DNA from: Verrucomicrobiota bacterium | Lineage (GTDB): Bacteria; Verrucomicrobiota; Verrucomicrobiia; Limisphaerales; AAA164-E04 | Assembly (NCBI GenBank): GCA_027619545.1 | Contig: JAQCFT010000002.1 | Location: 1 to 49,106 of the forward strand | Reading direction: 5' to 3' | Length of the DNA stretch: 49,106 nucleotides | Shown: positions 26,676 through 35,000 of the stretch, in pieces | Numbering within the stretch: position 1 is the first letter of the stretch | Layout: every line of letters begins with the position of its first letter | The notes under the pieces: generated by a model | What the model saw: only the letters and a program-made list of their open reading frames with translations | Database searches by the model: none | Told to the model about the DNA's origin: nothing | Position numbers and translations under genes: made by a program

Positions 26676-28403
26676 ATGTCTGAAGCGATTACCAATCCAT
26701 TGCTCGGCCTTCTGAGGGACCAACAAATGTTGGATGACCTGCAGTTGGAAGAGATCAACGAAGAGTTGAACCGTAGCGGGAATCCGGTGATGCGGATCAT
26801 CCAGGATTACGGTTACATGGACAAAGACACCCTGTTGCAGATTGTGGCCGACTATCTTGGTACCGCTGTCATGCCGGTTGAGCCCGGCATGGTGACAGAT
26901 GAACTCAAAGAGATCGTCACCGCGGAGACCGCACAGGCATACCAGTGTGTGCCCGTGGGGTTGCAGGATGACATGCTCCAGTTGGCTTTTGTCGATCCGT
27001 TGGACCCGGCGAAAATTGACGAGCTTGGGTATGTGATTCCTTATCCGATCCAGATCATGGTGGCTGATCCGGATGAGGTTAACAAGTGTCTGAGCGAAGC
27101 TTATGGTGCTTCCGGTGGCAGCAAGATTCAGATCGAAAGCGGTATTGCCGACATTTTGACGCAGCTGGATGCCGAGGCGGATATTGATCCTGCCGATGCC
27201 GAATCCATGGTTGACGCCAACGCGCTGGATCTCACGGACGAAGATGAGGACATGCCCATCGTCAAGTTTGTGAACTTGGTGTTGTTACAGGCGGTTCAGG
27301 ATCGGGCGAGTGATATTCATTTCGAGCCTTTCGAAGACGAGTTCAAGATTCGTTATCGTGTGGACGGCGCTCTGTATGAAATGGCCCCTCCTCCCTTGCA
27401 CCTGGCAATGCCGGTGGCTTCGCGTTTGAAGATTATGGCCAATCTGGACATCTCCGAGCGCCGTTTGCCGCAGGACGGACGTATTTCCTGCAATATTGGG
27501 GGGCGTCAGGTCGATCTTCGTCTTTCCACATTGCCGACGCAGTTTGGGGAATCGGTCGTGTTGCGTGTGTTGGATCGTTCAGCGGTCAACCTGGAACTGG
27601 AGCATCTCGGATTTCCCGATCCTGTGATGGATTATGTCCAACAGGCGATCGTCCAGCCCAACGGTATTTTCGTGGTAACCGGACCGACTGGTTGTGGTAA
27701 AACTACGACGCTTTATTCCTGTCTCCGACGCATCAACAAGACGGAACTGAAATTGCTGACGGTGGAAGACCCGGTTGAATTCGACATTGAAGGCATCATG
27801 CAGGTGCCGGTGAAAGATTCAGTCGGCATGACCTTTGCAAAAGCACTTCGCGCCTTCCTGCGTCAGGATCCGGATGTGATCATGGTTGGGGAAATGCGTG
27901 ACCTGGACACTTCGCAGATCGCTATTCAGGCATCTCTCACGGGTCACTTGGTGATCAGTACCTTGCACACCAATGATGCCCCCGGCGCCGTAACGCGTTT
28001 GGTGGACATGGGTGTGGAGCCGTTCCTGATTTCTTCGACTCTGATGGGTGTGTTGGCCCAGCGATTGGTTCGAAAAGTTTGCAATTCATGCAAGACCTCC
28101 TTTGAGCCGACTGATCAGCAGCTTTCCAATTTGAATCTCTCGCCGCATGATATCGGCGACAAACAATTTTTTTACGGAAGCGGTTGCGGTGATTGTAATG
28201 ATACAGGTTACAAGGGGCGAAAGGGGATTTATGAATTATTGGCGGTTACGGATTCGATTCGCAACCTGATCAATGATCGAGCTCCTACCGTGGTGGTCCG
28301 CCAGAAGGCCGTCGAGGAAGGGATGGTTACATTGCGTGAAGACGGATTAAGAAGTATTTTCAATGGAGATTCTTCCATTGAAGAAGTTTTGAAATACACC
28401 TAA
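26676..28403 (+). CDS. pilB: PilB/GspE-family assembly ATPase (second copy)
   Basis: The 575-residue protein has the same plan as the first copy: MshEN-type N-terminus (about residues 1-155), an acidic linker ('[13 protein letters not shown]...'), the N2 domain ('[22 protein letters not shown]') and the ATPase domain. Walker A reads '[10 protein letters not shown]' (residues 336-345), with Cys340 where most members have Ser. Walker B is '[13 protein letters not shown]' and the His box '[13 protein letters not shown]'. Four zinc cysteines are at 'CNSC...CGDC'. pilC begins 15 bp after its stop, so this copy is the more likely partner of PilC. The two PilB-like proteins are clearly diverged and not a recent duplication. 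Confidence 0.94.
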   Translation: MSEAITNPLLGLLRDQQMLDDLQLEEINEELNRSGNPVMRIIQDYGYMDKDTLLQIVADYLGTAVMPVEPGMVTDELKEIVTAETAQAYQCVPVGLQDDMLQLAFVDPLDPAKIDELGYVIPYPIQIMVADPDEVNKCLSEAYGASGGSKIQIESGIADILTQLDAEADIDPADAESMVDANALDLTDEDEDMPIVKFVNLVLLQAVQDRASDIHFEPFEDEFKIRYRVDGALYEMAPPPLHLAMPVASRLKIMANLDISERRLPQDGRISCNIGGRQVDLRLSTLPTQFGESVVLRVLDRSAVNLELEHLGFPDPVMDYVQQAIVQPNGIFVVTGPTGCGKTTTLYSCLRRINKTELKLLTVEDPVEFDIEGIMQVPVKDSVGMTFAKALRAFLRQDPDVIMVGEMRDLDTSQIAIQASLTGHLVISTLHTNDAPGAVTRLVDMGVEPFLISSTLMGVLAQRLVRKVCNSCKTSFEPTDQQLSNLNLSPHDIGDKQFFYGSGCGDCNDTGYKGRKGIYELLAVTDSIRNLINDRAPTVVVRQKAVEEGMVTLREDGLRSIFNGDSSIEEVLKYT

Positions 28404-28417
28404 AACAGGTTCCTGTT

Positions 28418-29767
28418 ATGCCCAAATTCAATTATGTCGCCATGGATGCCCGTGGCAAGGAAACCAAAGGCACGCTCGATGTTGCCAGTCAGAACGAGGC
28501 GATCAGCCGTCTGAAGGACATGGGTTTCTTCCCTACGAAAGTCACTGAAGCCGCGGCTGAGGAAAAGAAGGGTGCCGCCAAGGGCAAAAAGGGAGCCAAG
28601 CCTTCCAGGTCCAAGAAAAAAGGGCCAAAGAAACCCGGGCAGATTGAAATCAATATCCCTATTCCCAAGTTCCTTAAGGGTAAGGTGAAGCCAAAGGTTT
28701 TGACGACCTTTACCCGTCAGTTGGCGACACTGGTGGATGCGGGTTTGCCGTTGTTGAGAGGGCTGCGCGTCTTGGAAAAACAGGAAAAGAATGCGGCTTT
28801 GAAGGGTATTATCAATGATCTGGCCATTTCCATCGAAGGTGGTAGTACTTTCTCGGAAGGCCTGGCTCAACATCCCAAGACTTTCAATAAACTATACATC
28901 AACATGGTGAAAGCCGGTGAGATGGGCGGTGTGCTCGAAGTGGTGCTGAATCGTCTCTCCGAGTTCATGGAGAAGGCTGAAAAGATCAAGGGTAAAGTGA
29001 TTGCGGCCATGTTTTATCCGGCGGCTGTTATGACTGTTGCCGCCGGTATTCTGGTGCTGTTGATGGTGGTGGTGGTTCCCAAGTTCCAGCAGATCTTTAC
29101 CGACATGTTGGAGGGTAAACCGCTTCCGGCGTTTACCAATTTCGTCATTGGTATCAGTGATACCATGCGTGAAAATACCATCGTTTTCCCGGAATGGGCC
29201 GGTGGTTGGCCTGTTCCTGGTCCAGCTGTCTGGGTGATTGTGGGGATCGTTATTTTTCTCAAGATATTTGGAAGACTTAAATTTGGACGCTATATCATTG
29301 ATAAGGCCAAGTTGAAGCTTCCGGTTCTGGGGCCTGTGATCAGCAAGGTCGCCATTTCACGTTTCACCCGTACCTTGGGTACCCTGGTCAGTAGTGGTGT
29401 TCCCATCTTGCAGGCGTTGACGATTGTGCGCGAGACATCCGGCAACATGGTGGTTGCCAAAGCGGTGACCTCGGTGCATGAAAGCGTCAAAGAAGGTGAA
29501 ACCATCACCCAGCCTCTTGAAAAATCAAAAGTCTTTCCTCCGATGGTGATCAGTATGATTGACGTCGGTGAACAAACCGGTGCGCTGCCTGAAATGTTGA
29601 TGCGTATTGCAGACAATTACGATGAAGAAGTCGATAACGCTGTTGCTGCCATGACTTCGTTGCTGGAACCGATCATGATCGTGTTCCTGGCAGTCATCGT
29701 GGGTAGTATCGTTATTGCGCTATTCCTTCCACTGATCATGTTGATCGATCAGTTGGGTGGTCAGTAG
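28418..29767 (+). CDS. pilC: PilC/GspF-family inner-membrane platform protein with Lys-rich linker
   Basis: The 449-residue protein has two T2SSF domains. The first spans about residues 98-220 ('FTRQLATLVDAGLPLLRGLRVLEKQ') and the second about 305-430 ('FTRTLGTLVSSGVPILQALTIVRE'), with hydrophobic helices near 207-225, 270-285 and 425-445. The usual N-terminal 'YVAMDARGKETKGTL' module is present. Two additions stand out: a lysine-rich segment at residues 49-74 and a Trp/Pro-rich insert ('FPEWAGGWPVPGPAVW') before the third-quarter membrane helix. PilC/GspF couples the assembly ATPase to pilin polymerisation. A terminator follows 30 bp after the stop. Confidence 0.93.
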   Translation: MPKFNYVAMDARGKETKGTLDVASQNEAISRLKDMGFFPTKVTEAAAEEKKGAAKGKKGAKPSRSKKKGPKKPGQIEINIPIPKFLKGKVKPKVLTTFTRQLATLVDAGLPLLRGLRVLEKQEKNAALKGIINDLAISIEGGSTFSEGLAQHPKTFNKLYINMVKAGEMGGVLEVVLNRLSEFMEKAEKIKGKVIAAMFYPAAVMTVAAGILVLLMVVVVPKFQQIFTDMLEGKPLPAFTNFVIGISDTMRENTIVFPEWAGGWPVPGPAVWVIVGIVIFLKIFGRLKFGRYIIDKAKLKLPVLGPVISKVAISRFTRTLGTLVSSGVPILQALTIVRETSGNMVVAKAVTSVHESVKEGETITQPLEKSKVFPPMVISMIDVGEQTGALPEMLMRIADNYDEEVDNAVAAMTSLLEPIMIVFLAVIVGSIVIALFLPLIMLIDQLGGQ

Positions 29768-29797
29768 TGGCAACGAGCCGTAAGGTCAACTTTGCGT

Positions 29798-29837
29798 GGC
29801 CGCCGTTTCTGGCGAATTTCAGAACGGCGGCCCTTTT
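29798..29837 (+). terminator. Rho-independent terminator after pilC
   Basis: The arms GGCCGCCGTTTCT (29798-29810) and AGAACGGCGGCC (29821-29832) pair with a single bulged T around a 10-nt loop, followed by CTTTT. It ends the motor-gene transcript just before the toxin-antitoxin promoter. Confidence 0.85.
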
Positions 29838-29864
29838 ATCGAGTCCAACCAGGGCAAAAAGACA

Positions 29865-29893
29865 TTGACAGAAACCCTTACAGGATGTAAATA
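29865..29893 (+). promoter_or_regulatory. Sigma-70-type promoter for the brnT/brnA-like pair
   Basis: TTGACA at 29865-29870 is a perfect -35, followed after 17 bp by TAAATA (29888-29893) as -10. It lies 47 bp ahead of the toxin ATG and downstream of the pilC terminator, so the pair starts its own transcript. Confidence 0.7.
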
Positions 29894-29902
29894 CAATGTA
29901 TT
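29890..29902. promoter_or_regulatory. Palindromic candidate operator in the toxin-antitoxin promoter
   Basis: AATACA-A-TGTATT is a 6-bp perfect inverted repeat overlapping the -10 element. TGTATT recurs 11 bp later at 29908-29913. This is a natural site for autorepression by the ribbon-helix-helix antitoxin. Confidence 0.5.
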
Positions 29903-29928
29903 GACGATGTATTTGCGTTCGATATACG
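29901..29928 (+). promoter_or_regulatory. Possible second, overlapping promoter for the toxin-antitoxin pair
   Basis: TTGACG (29901-29906), 16 bp, TATACG (29923-29928). It would start transcription within a few bases of the toxin ATG at 29940. Weaker than the upstream TTGACA promoter. Confidence 0.35.
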
Positions 29929-29939
29929 AGTGAGTCTGA

Positions 29940-30227
29940 ATGGAGTTTGATTGGGACAACACCTCGGCAGTCACGGATGAAAGTTCTTTGACGCCCCGTG
30001 ATATTGAAGAATCCTTCGAGGATCCGTTTGCTATCAAGCTTTTACCGGATGCTTCGAGGTTCTCCGCGCAGGCCAGGTATTTTAATATGGGGCGGTCTGC
30101 GACGGGGGTGGGAATCTTCAGTGTATATCGAACCAATGGTAAACAGGTGCGGGTCATTGTTTCCCGTCCGTTTACAGAAGATGAGGCTTATTTCTATCAG
30201 CGAAAACTGAATCAATCGATCAGCTGA
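29940..30227 (+). CDS. BrnT-like type II toxin (RelE-fold ribonuclease family)
   Basis: The 95-residue protein has the BrnT plan: an N-terminal 'FDWDN' strand, a helix with 'DIEESFEDPFAIKLLPDA', then strands 'RYFNMGRSATGVGIFSVYRTNG' and 'QVRVIVSRPFTEDEAYFYQRK'. In known BrnT proteins (DUF497/BrnT) the fold is RelE-like and the toxin cleaves RNA. The N-terminal part is more divergent than usual, lacking the typical 'KN..NL.KHG' run. A ribbon-helix-helix gene follows 15 bp downstream, the canonical toxin-first BrnTA order. The pair has its own promoter and lies between pilC and the prepilin genes. Confidence 0.72.
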   Translation: MEFDWDNTSAVTDESSLTPRDIEESFEDPFAIKLLPDASRFSAQARYFNMGRSATGVGIFSVYRTNGKQVRVIVSRPFTEDEAYFYQRKLNQSIS

Positions 30228-30242
30228 ACTGATGGAGGAAAC

Positions 30243-30554
30243 TTGAAAGAGTGCTCGATGAATGCCATTAGCGATTGGGAGGATGTTCCTCTGTTTGACA
30301 GCGAGCAGGCGGAGTCGGCGTTTTGGGTTGAGAATACCATCGATATGCGGTTGATGCAGAACTCGGTGGCTTCCGGGAGTGAATCTTCGGAATCCATCAC
30401 GATCACGCTCAGGATGGACCCGAAAATGCTGTCACGAATCAAGCGGCTGGCCCGGTCCAGGTATTTGAATTATCAAAGCATGATTAAACAATGGTTGGGA
30501 GAACGGGTGGAACAGGAGATGGATAAATCCCTGAAGTCCGGCAATTTTTCCTGA
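30243..30554 (+). CDS. BrnA/CopG-like ribbon-helix-helix antitoxin
   Basis: The 103-residue protein ends with a ribbon-helix-helix domain, 'SITITLRMDPKMLSRIKRLARSRYLNYQSMIKQWLGERV' (about residues 50-90), as in BrnA and other CopG-type antitoxins that bind DNA as dimers. The acidic N-terminal half ('DWEDVPLFDSEQAESAFW') would be the toxin-neutralising part. A strong ribosome binding site GGAGG (30234-30238) is 4 nt before TTG 30243. It is too far (19 nt) from the in-frame ATG 30258, which argues for the TTG start. The first prepilin gene begins 17 bp after its stop. Confidence 0.75.
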   Translation: MKECSMNAISDWEDVPLFDSEQAESAFWVENTIDMRLMQNSVASGSESSESITITLRMDPKMLSRIKRLARSRYLNYQSMIKQWLGERVEQEMDKSLKSGNFS

Positions 30555-30571
30555 CATGGAGTAAACAAAGA

Positions 30572-31336
30572 ATGAAACAGACGACCAGCCATGGCAGCAG
30601 TTTGGATTTCAGGAGACCGGAAGGGTTTACCTTGATCGAATTGTTGGTCGTGATTGCCATCATTGGCATCCTGGCTTCCCTCATCGTTGGGTTATCCGGA
30701 GTGGCCACCTCCAAAGCTCGTCTCAGTCAGACGAAAGCATTGCTCCACAATATTTCCACCGCGATCGACAGCTATCAGGCTGATCTTGGCTCTTTTCCTC
30801 CCGACGCCCAGTTTCGCAATGGTGTCGTCAACGCGGCCACGAACCAGCTTTATTACGAATTAACCGGTTCGGTTTACAACAATCAGGGGAGTTACCGTTC
30901 CCTGTCGGGTTCCGAACTCATCCGTCGTGAGACCATCAATGGATTCTTTGGAGTGGATGGTTTTCAGAATGTTGCGCGTCAGGAGACCGAGGTCAAAGGT
31001 TATCTGGATGTCAAAGGTTCTCAGGCAGGCACCATCTCCTTGAACCCTGAGGTGAGGGTGTTGACCGCTCCGATTCCCTGGCCGATCAAGCCTTTGCAGG
31101 GCAACTACCAAAACGTCCTGGGACAGAATATTCCTATGGAAAACCTCCGTCCCATCAAGAGCGCGGATCCCTCCGTTTCCCGAGTCAATCCCTGGCAGTA
31201 TCGCTCATCCGGTTTGAACCGGTTCAACCAACAAAGTTATGATTTGTGGGCGGATATTGTGATTGGAACGAAAGTTTATCGTGTGAACAATTGGGGTGGC
31301 GCTCCCAAGGTGTATGAAGCCCTGCCTCCTAATTAA
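30572..31336 (+). CDS. Prepilin-like protein (GspG-type pseudopilin)
   Basis: The 254-residue product carries an 18-residue leader and a class III prepilin cleavage site at G18/F19: 'EGFTLIELLVVIAIIGILASL', with the conserved Glu at +5 of the mature form. The hydrophobic helix continues to about residue 41, then 'TKALLHNISTAIDSYQADLGSFPPD' matches the GspG alpha-helix and following loop. It is larger than E. coli GspG (about 145 residues), with an extended globular C-terminal part. It may be the major pseudopilin or pilin. It lies 17 bp downstream of the antitoxin gene and 65 bp before the next prepilin. Confidence 0.88.
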   Translation: MKQTTSHGSSLDFRRPEGFTLIELLVVIAIIGILASLIVGLSGVATSKARLSQTKALLHNISTAIDSYQADLGSFPPDAQFRNGVVNAATNQLYYELTGSVYNNQGSYRSLSGSELIRRETINGFFGVDGFQNVARQETEVKGYLDVKGSQAGTISLNPEVRVLTAPIPWPIKPLQGNYQNVLGQNIPMENLRPIKSADPSVSRVNPWQYRSSGLNRFNQQSYDLWADIVIGTKVYRVNNWGGAPKVYEALPPN

Positions 31337-31401
31337 GTTTATTTTGTAGCCGGATTCCCCTCAATTCATTTGATCAAAAGAACAACAAACCATTTAAATA
31401 C

Positions 31402-32217
31402 ATGAAGATTCAACAACATCGGAAATTCAGCCAGCCCGCCGGGTTTACCCTGATTGAACTCCTGGTGGTCATCGCCATTATCGGGATTCTGGCAGGCATG
31501 CTTTTGCCGGCCCTTTCCAAAGCCAAGGAGAAGGCGAAAATTGCTGTGGCGCGTAACGATATTAAAGCGATTGAAGGTGCTATTCAGCAGTACAACGCCA
31601 CCTATAGCCGCTTGCCCGCGTCGAAAGCGGTTCGTGAAAAACTGACCGATGCCAATCCGGATTTTACATACGGCACGACTCACTTTGGTCCTTCAGGTCC
31701 GGAGCCATTGATTTCAAAACCGACCAAACAAAACTTTGATGGGGGTATCGGCAACCTGAATCTCAATTATCAGATCAGTAACGCCGAAATCGTTTCGATC
31801 CTCAAAGATTGGCCGAACTACCCCAACGGGCAGCCCACACAGAACCAGAATCATTCTCAAAATCCTCAGAAGATTGATTTTCTGGATTCCACCAAAACTT
31901 CCACTGATGGGTTGACGCAAGGGATTGATCCATTCGGTGCTTATCGTGATCCGTGGGGCAGTCCTTACATTGTTACTTTGGATTTGAATTATGACGGCAA
32001 ATGTCGTGATGGATTCTACAGTCTGCCAGCTGTTTCCGGCAAAGGTGATACCCTGGCGGGACACAATGGTCTGTTTCCGGTCAACAACCAACCCGGCAAT
32101 CCATATGAATTGGGTGCAGATGTCATGGTATGGTCGGTTGGTCCCGACATGTCAGTGAGTAAAACCACCCAGGCAAACCAGGGAGTCAATAAAGACAACA
32201 TCTTGAGCTGGCAATAA
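31402..32217 (+). CDS. Prepilin-like protein (GspG-type pseudopilin, second)
   Basis: The 271-residue product has a 14-residue leader and cleavage site G14/F15, 'AGFTLIELLVVIAIIGILAGM', with Glu at +5. The following helix 'ALSKAKEKAKIAVARNDIKAIEGAIQQYNATYSRLP' has the spacing of GspG/TcpA-like pilins. The C-terminal region contains 'DPFGAYRDPWGSPYIVTLDLNYDGKC', resembling the calcium-site and 'DPWG.PY' loop of major pseudopilins. That loop makes this the best candidate for the major pseudopilin of the locus. It is 4 bp upstream of the GspH-like gene. Confidence 0.9.
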   Translation: MKIQQHRKFSQPAGFTLIELLVVIAIIGILAGMLLPALSKAKEKAKIAVARNDIKAIEGAIQQYNATYSRLPASKAVREKLTDANPDFTYGTTHFGPSGPEPLISKPTKQNFDGGIGNLNLNYQISNAEIVSILKDWPNYPNGQPTQNQNHSQNPQKIDFLDSTKTSTDGLTQGIDPFGAYRDPWGSPYIVTLDLNYDGKCRDGFYSLPAVSGKGDTLAGHNGLFPVNNQPGNPYELGADVMVWSVGPDMSVSKTTQANQGVNKDNILSWQ

Positions 32218-32221
32218 GGTC

Positions 32222-33028
32222 ATGAAACATCCGACTACCATCCATGCTGATTCTTGCACGCCCGTTTGTGGTGTGGGGGATGTGCTTTCCAAGCGCAGCA
32301 ATCGTTCTGATCACGGGTTTTCCTTGATCGAACTGTTGGTGGTAGTGGCCATTATCGGGTTGCTTTCGGCGGTGACCTTGCCCTCGCTCAAAGGATTGAA
32401 CAAATCCAACTCGCTGAGCACGACCAATCGTCAGTTGGTTGATGATCTGAATCTGGCCCGCACGATGGCAATCAACAACCGAAGTCCGGTTTACATGGTG
32501 TTTCTGACACCGGTCATTTCGGATTTAGGTTTGCTGCAGGGGTTGCCCGATACGGAGTTGGAGCGTCTGGTTGAGCTGATTCCCGGGCAATATACCGCAT
32601 ATGCACTTTATACCATTCGAAGCGCAGGGGATCAACCGGGTGAAGTGAATCCAAAGTTTTTGACCGACTGGACATTTTTGCCGGACGGTGTCTTTTTTCA
32701 GACCAATAAATTCAATCCCGATCCGCAGTTTCTAAACACAGGGAATCCGGTTTTACGATCCTTTCCCACGCAATTGGTCGAGTTTTTCACAACAGGAAGG
32801 CAAATGCCATTGCCCACGCTTGGATTTAATGCCCAGGGGCAGTTGATTTCAGGTCGCGACGAGGTGCTGACTTTTCGTGAAGGAAGTATTTTCGTTCCCC
32901 GCGATGCCAACGGAAACCCGCAGGTCGGACCTGTCGATATTGTCGATAAATCGGGCGGGGACGATCACCATGTTTACATCAATTGGCTGACAGGACGCGC
33001 GAAGGCCATCGTACCGGAGTTGGATTAA
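32222..33028 (+). CDS. Prepilin-like protein (GspH-type; Verru_Chthon cassette D-like)
   Basis: The 268-residue product has an unusually long 32-residue leader before the cleavage site G32/F33, 'HGFSLIELLVVVAIIGLLSAV'. The next segment, 'RQLVDDLNLARTMAINNRSPVYMVF', matches GspH/FimT, where the helix carries 'L...L..AR..A..R...V'. From memory, such proteins are named cassette protein D in the four-gene prepilin cassettes of Verrucomicrobium and Chthoniobacter. Its stop overlaps the next start (TAATG). Confidence 0.85.
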   Translation: MKHPTTIHADSCTPVCGVGDVLSKRSNRSDHGFSLIELLVVVAIIGLLSAVTLPSLKGLNKSNSLSTTNRQLVDDLNLARTMAINNRSPVYMVFLTPVISDLGLLQGLPDTELERLVELIPGQYTAYALYTIRSAGDQPGEVNPKFLTDWTFLPDGVFFQTNKFNPDPQFLNTGNPVLRSFPTQLVEFFTTGRQMPLPTLGFNAQGQLISGRDEVLTFREGSIFVPRDANGNPQVGPVDIVDKSGGDDHHVYINWLTGRAKAIVPELD

Positions 33029-33924
33029 TGCATATTCAAAGCAGACATTTTTCAATCGATCATCGTGGGCCGGCCAGGTCGTCACGCCGGTGTGATGCCA
33101 GTGGTTTCACCATGGTTGAAGTTGCCTTGTCAATTGCCATCGTGGCCTTTGCCATGGTGGCCATCATCGGGATCATGCCCACCGGGTTCGAAGCGCAACG
33201 GCTGAACCGCGAGGAGACCATCATCAATCAGGACGGCACTTACCTTATGGAAGCCATCCGTGGTGGGGCTCTTGAGTTGGACAGTCTCACCAATTTTGTC
33301 GATTCCATCGTCATCAGCAATCACACCGGAAACATCAGATCTGTGGGGATTTCCGAAGGTGTCAATCGATTCAGGAGAGCGGTTCCTCTGGTGAACGGAC
33401 ATTTCATTATCGGCATGCTTAGCACGCCCCATTTGGAAGTGGTGGATGTCCGCCGAAACGGTGCCATCATCTACTCAACCAATGAGGTGGCAGCCCTGGT
33501 GCGAGCCATGAGTGGATCAGCCGGAGAGCGATTTCAGGATCCGGATTTTCAGGAGAATTCGTTTTCTTACCTTTTGAGTTCGAAGATTGTCCCTTATCAG
33601 GCGTCGCCAACCGGTCCATTTGCGGCGAATTCAACCACCCTCACCTCGACCAATCGAGTGGCGCTTTCAGCCAACATCGCCAGCAACTTGTTTGATGTGC
33701 AATTGAAGTTCCGTTGGCCGGTGACCAAAGTTCAGACCGCAGGAAGTGGTGGTGTGCCCAATATTCAATACCGGGTTGGAAAAAATGAAATGGTGTTCCG
33801 ATCATTGGTCAGCGGTAGTCTGATACCAACCAATGGCGTTCCTTTCCTGTCGGTCAGGGATCCTCGAAACGATGTGCCACTTTACTATTTTAACGACAAG
33901 GATTACACCCCTCCCGCCTTATGA
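33028..33924 (+). CDS. Prepilin-like protein (GspI-type; Verru_Chthon cassette B-like)
   Basis: ATG 33028 overlaps the stop of the previous gene (TAATG) and gives 298 residues; the upstream in-frame start at 32983 lies inside that gene. The leader is 26 residues with cleavage G26/F27, 'SGFTMVEVALSIAIVAFAMVAIIGIMPTGF', which fits GspI by the 'E.A.AI.....A....' pattern. The rest is a large globular region with no recognised motif. GspI is the nucleating minor pseudopilin in type II secretion and pairs with GspJ and GspK, which is the gene order seen here. Confidence 0.83.
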   Translation: MHIQSRHFSIDHRGPARSSRRCDASGFTMVEVALSIAIVAFAMVAIIGIMPTGFEAQRLNREETIINQDGTYLMEAIRGGALELDSLTNFVDSIVISNHTGNIRSVGISEGVNRFRRAVPLVNGHFIIGMLSTPHLEVVDVRRNGAIIYSTNEVAALVRAMSGSAGERFQDPDFQENSFSYLLSSKIVPYQASPTGPFAANSTTLTSTNRVALSANIASNLFDVQLKFRWPVTKVQTAGSGGVPNIQYRVGKNEMVFRSLVSGSLIPTNGVPFLSVRDPRNDVPLYYFNDKDYTPPAL

Positions 33925-35000
33925 AGATGAATCAGTCCAATGACAGCACAGATCGAGGGACTCATCGTTGTGTCCGGCAGGCCAAGTTGGGTGAGCACTC
34001 CCGCTTCGGGTTCTCGTTGATTGAAGTTCTGCTGGCGGTGTCCATCATGACGGTCATCGTCTTTGGACTTTTTTCAATGTTCAACCAGACCCAAAAGGCG
34101 CTTCGAGCCACTGCCAAGCAAGTCGATATTCTGGGTTCAGGTCGTGCTGCGATTGAAGTGTTGGTAGAGGATATTCAGGCGGCAGAGGCGCCCGATTTGC
34201 CTTTGTTGAGTGAACTGACCATCACCACCACAGAGTTGCCCCACATGCTGGGAACACTGGAGCGGACCTATGAGTATGAACCGGTCATACAGCAGTTAGT
34301 GGACGGATCGCTGAGGACGAATATGCTTCAAAATGTTTTCTTCCTGACACGATCGAACCTGAACTGGGTTGCAAAGGGTTACTTTTTTTCCCCCACGGCC
34401 AATTTCGTGGCTCCGAATAATACCCGAAGTCTTGGTTTTGGTACTTTGTTCCGATTCTCATCCGTCAATGCGGATCTTACCGCTGCGAATATCAGGGATC
34501 GTTACCAGCCACAGCGCCGTTTAAATCATCAACTATTGGGAAATCTCTGGGATCAATACAACAATGTCCTCAATGCCAGCCCGCTGGAAGTGACCAATCA
34601 GGTGTTCAACCTCAATGTGTCTCCGCTGATTGAAGGAATCATTCATTTCAAACTTCAACCCATTGATTCAGACGGAAGACCCATGCTTTACACCACGAAT
34701 TTCACCGCTTTGAATCAGTCCGTTAATTTTTCTTATCCAAATACCATCTTGGAACGTGAGCAAACCGGTGCTGGAGATATCCTCGAAGGGCAAACTCGAT
34801 TTCGCTTTTTTGAAGATGCCATCCCTGCCTACATCGAACTTGAATTGGGTGTGTTGGATCCTGAAGTGCTGGCTCGGGTTAAATCCATGCCAAATCTGAA
34901 TGTGGCCCGGCAGTACCTGCAGGACAAACCCGGTGCCGTCCATTTGTTTCGGCGCATGATTCCTATTTCCACCGCCAAACCTATCAGTCTGGAGCCGTAA
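33921..35000 (+). CDS. Prepilin-like protein (GspJ-type; Verru_Chthon cassette C-like)
   Basis: The 359-residue product overlaps the previous gene by ATGA. It has a 30-residue leader and cleavage G30/F31, 'FGFSLIEVLLAVSIMTVIVFGLFSMF'. The mature helix continues as 'QKALRATAKQVDILGSGRAAIEVLVEDIQAAEA', matching GspJ with its 'R....L..D...A'. The globular part contains 'IEGIIHFKLQPIDSDGRP', like the GspJ beta region. Its stop overlaps the start of the GspK-like gene (TAATG), so the I-J-K-like genes are translationally coupled. Confidence 0.85.
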   Translation: MKMNQSNDSTDRGTHRCVRQAKLGEHSRFGFSLIEVLLAVSIMTVIVFGLFSMFNQTQKALRATAKQVDILGSGRAAIEVLVEDIQAAEAPDLPLLSELTITTTELPHMLGTLERTYEYEPVIQQLVDGSLRTNMLQNVFFLTRSNLNWVAKGYFFSPTANFVAPNNTRSLGFGTLFRFSSVNADLTAANIRDRYQPQRRLNHQLLGNLWDQYNNVLNASPLEVTNQVFNLNVSPLIEGIIHFKLQPIDSDGRPMLYTTNFTALNQSVNFSYPNTILEREQTGAGDILEGQTRFRFFEDAIPAYIELELGVLDPEVLARVKSMPNLNVARQYLQDKPGAVHLFRRMIPISTAKPISLEP

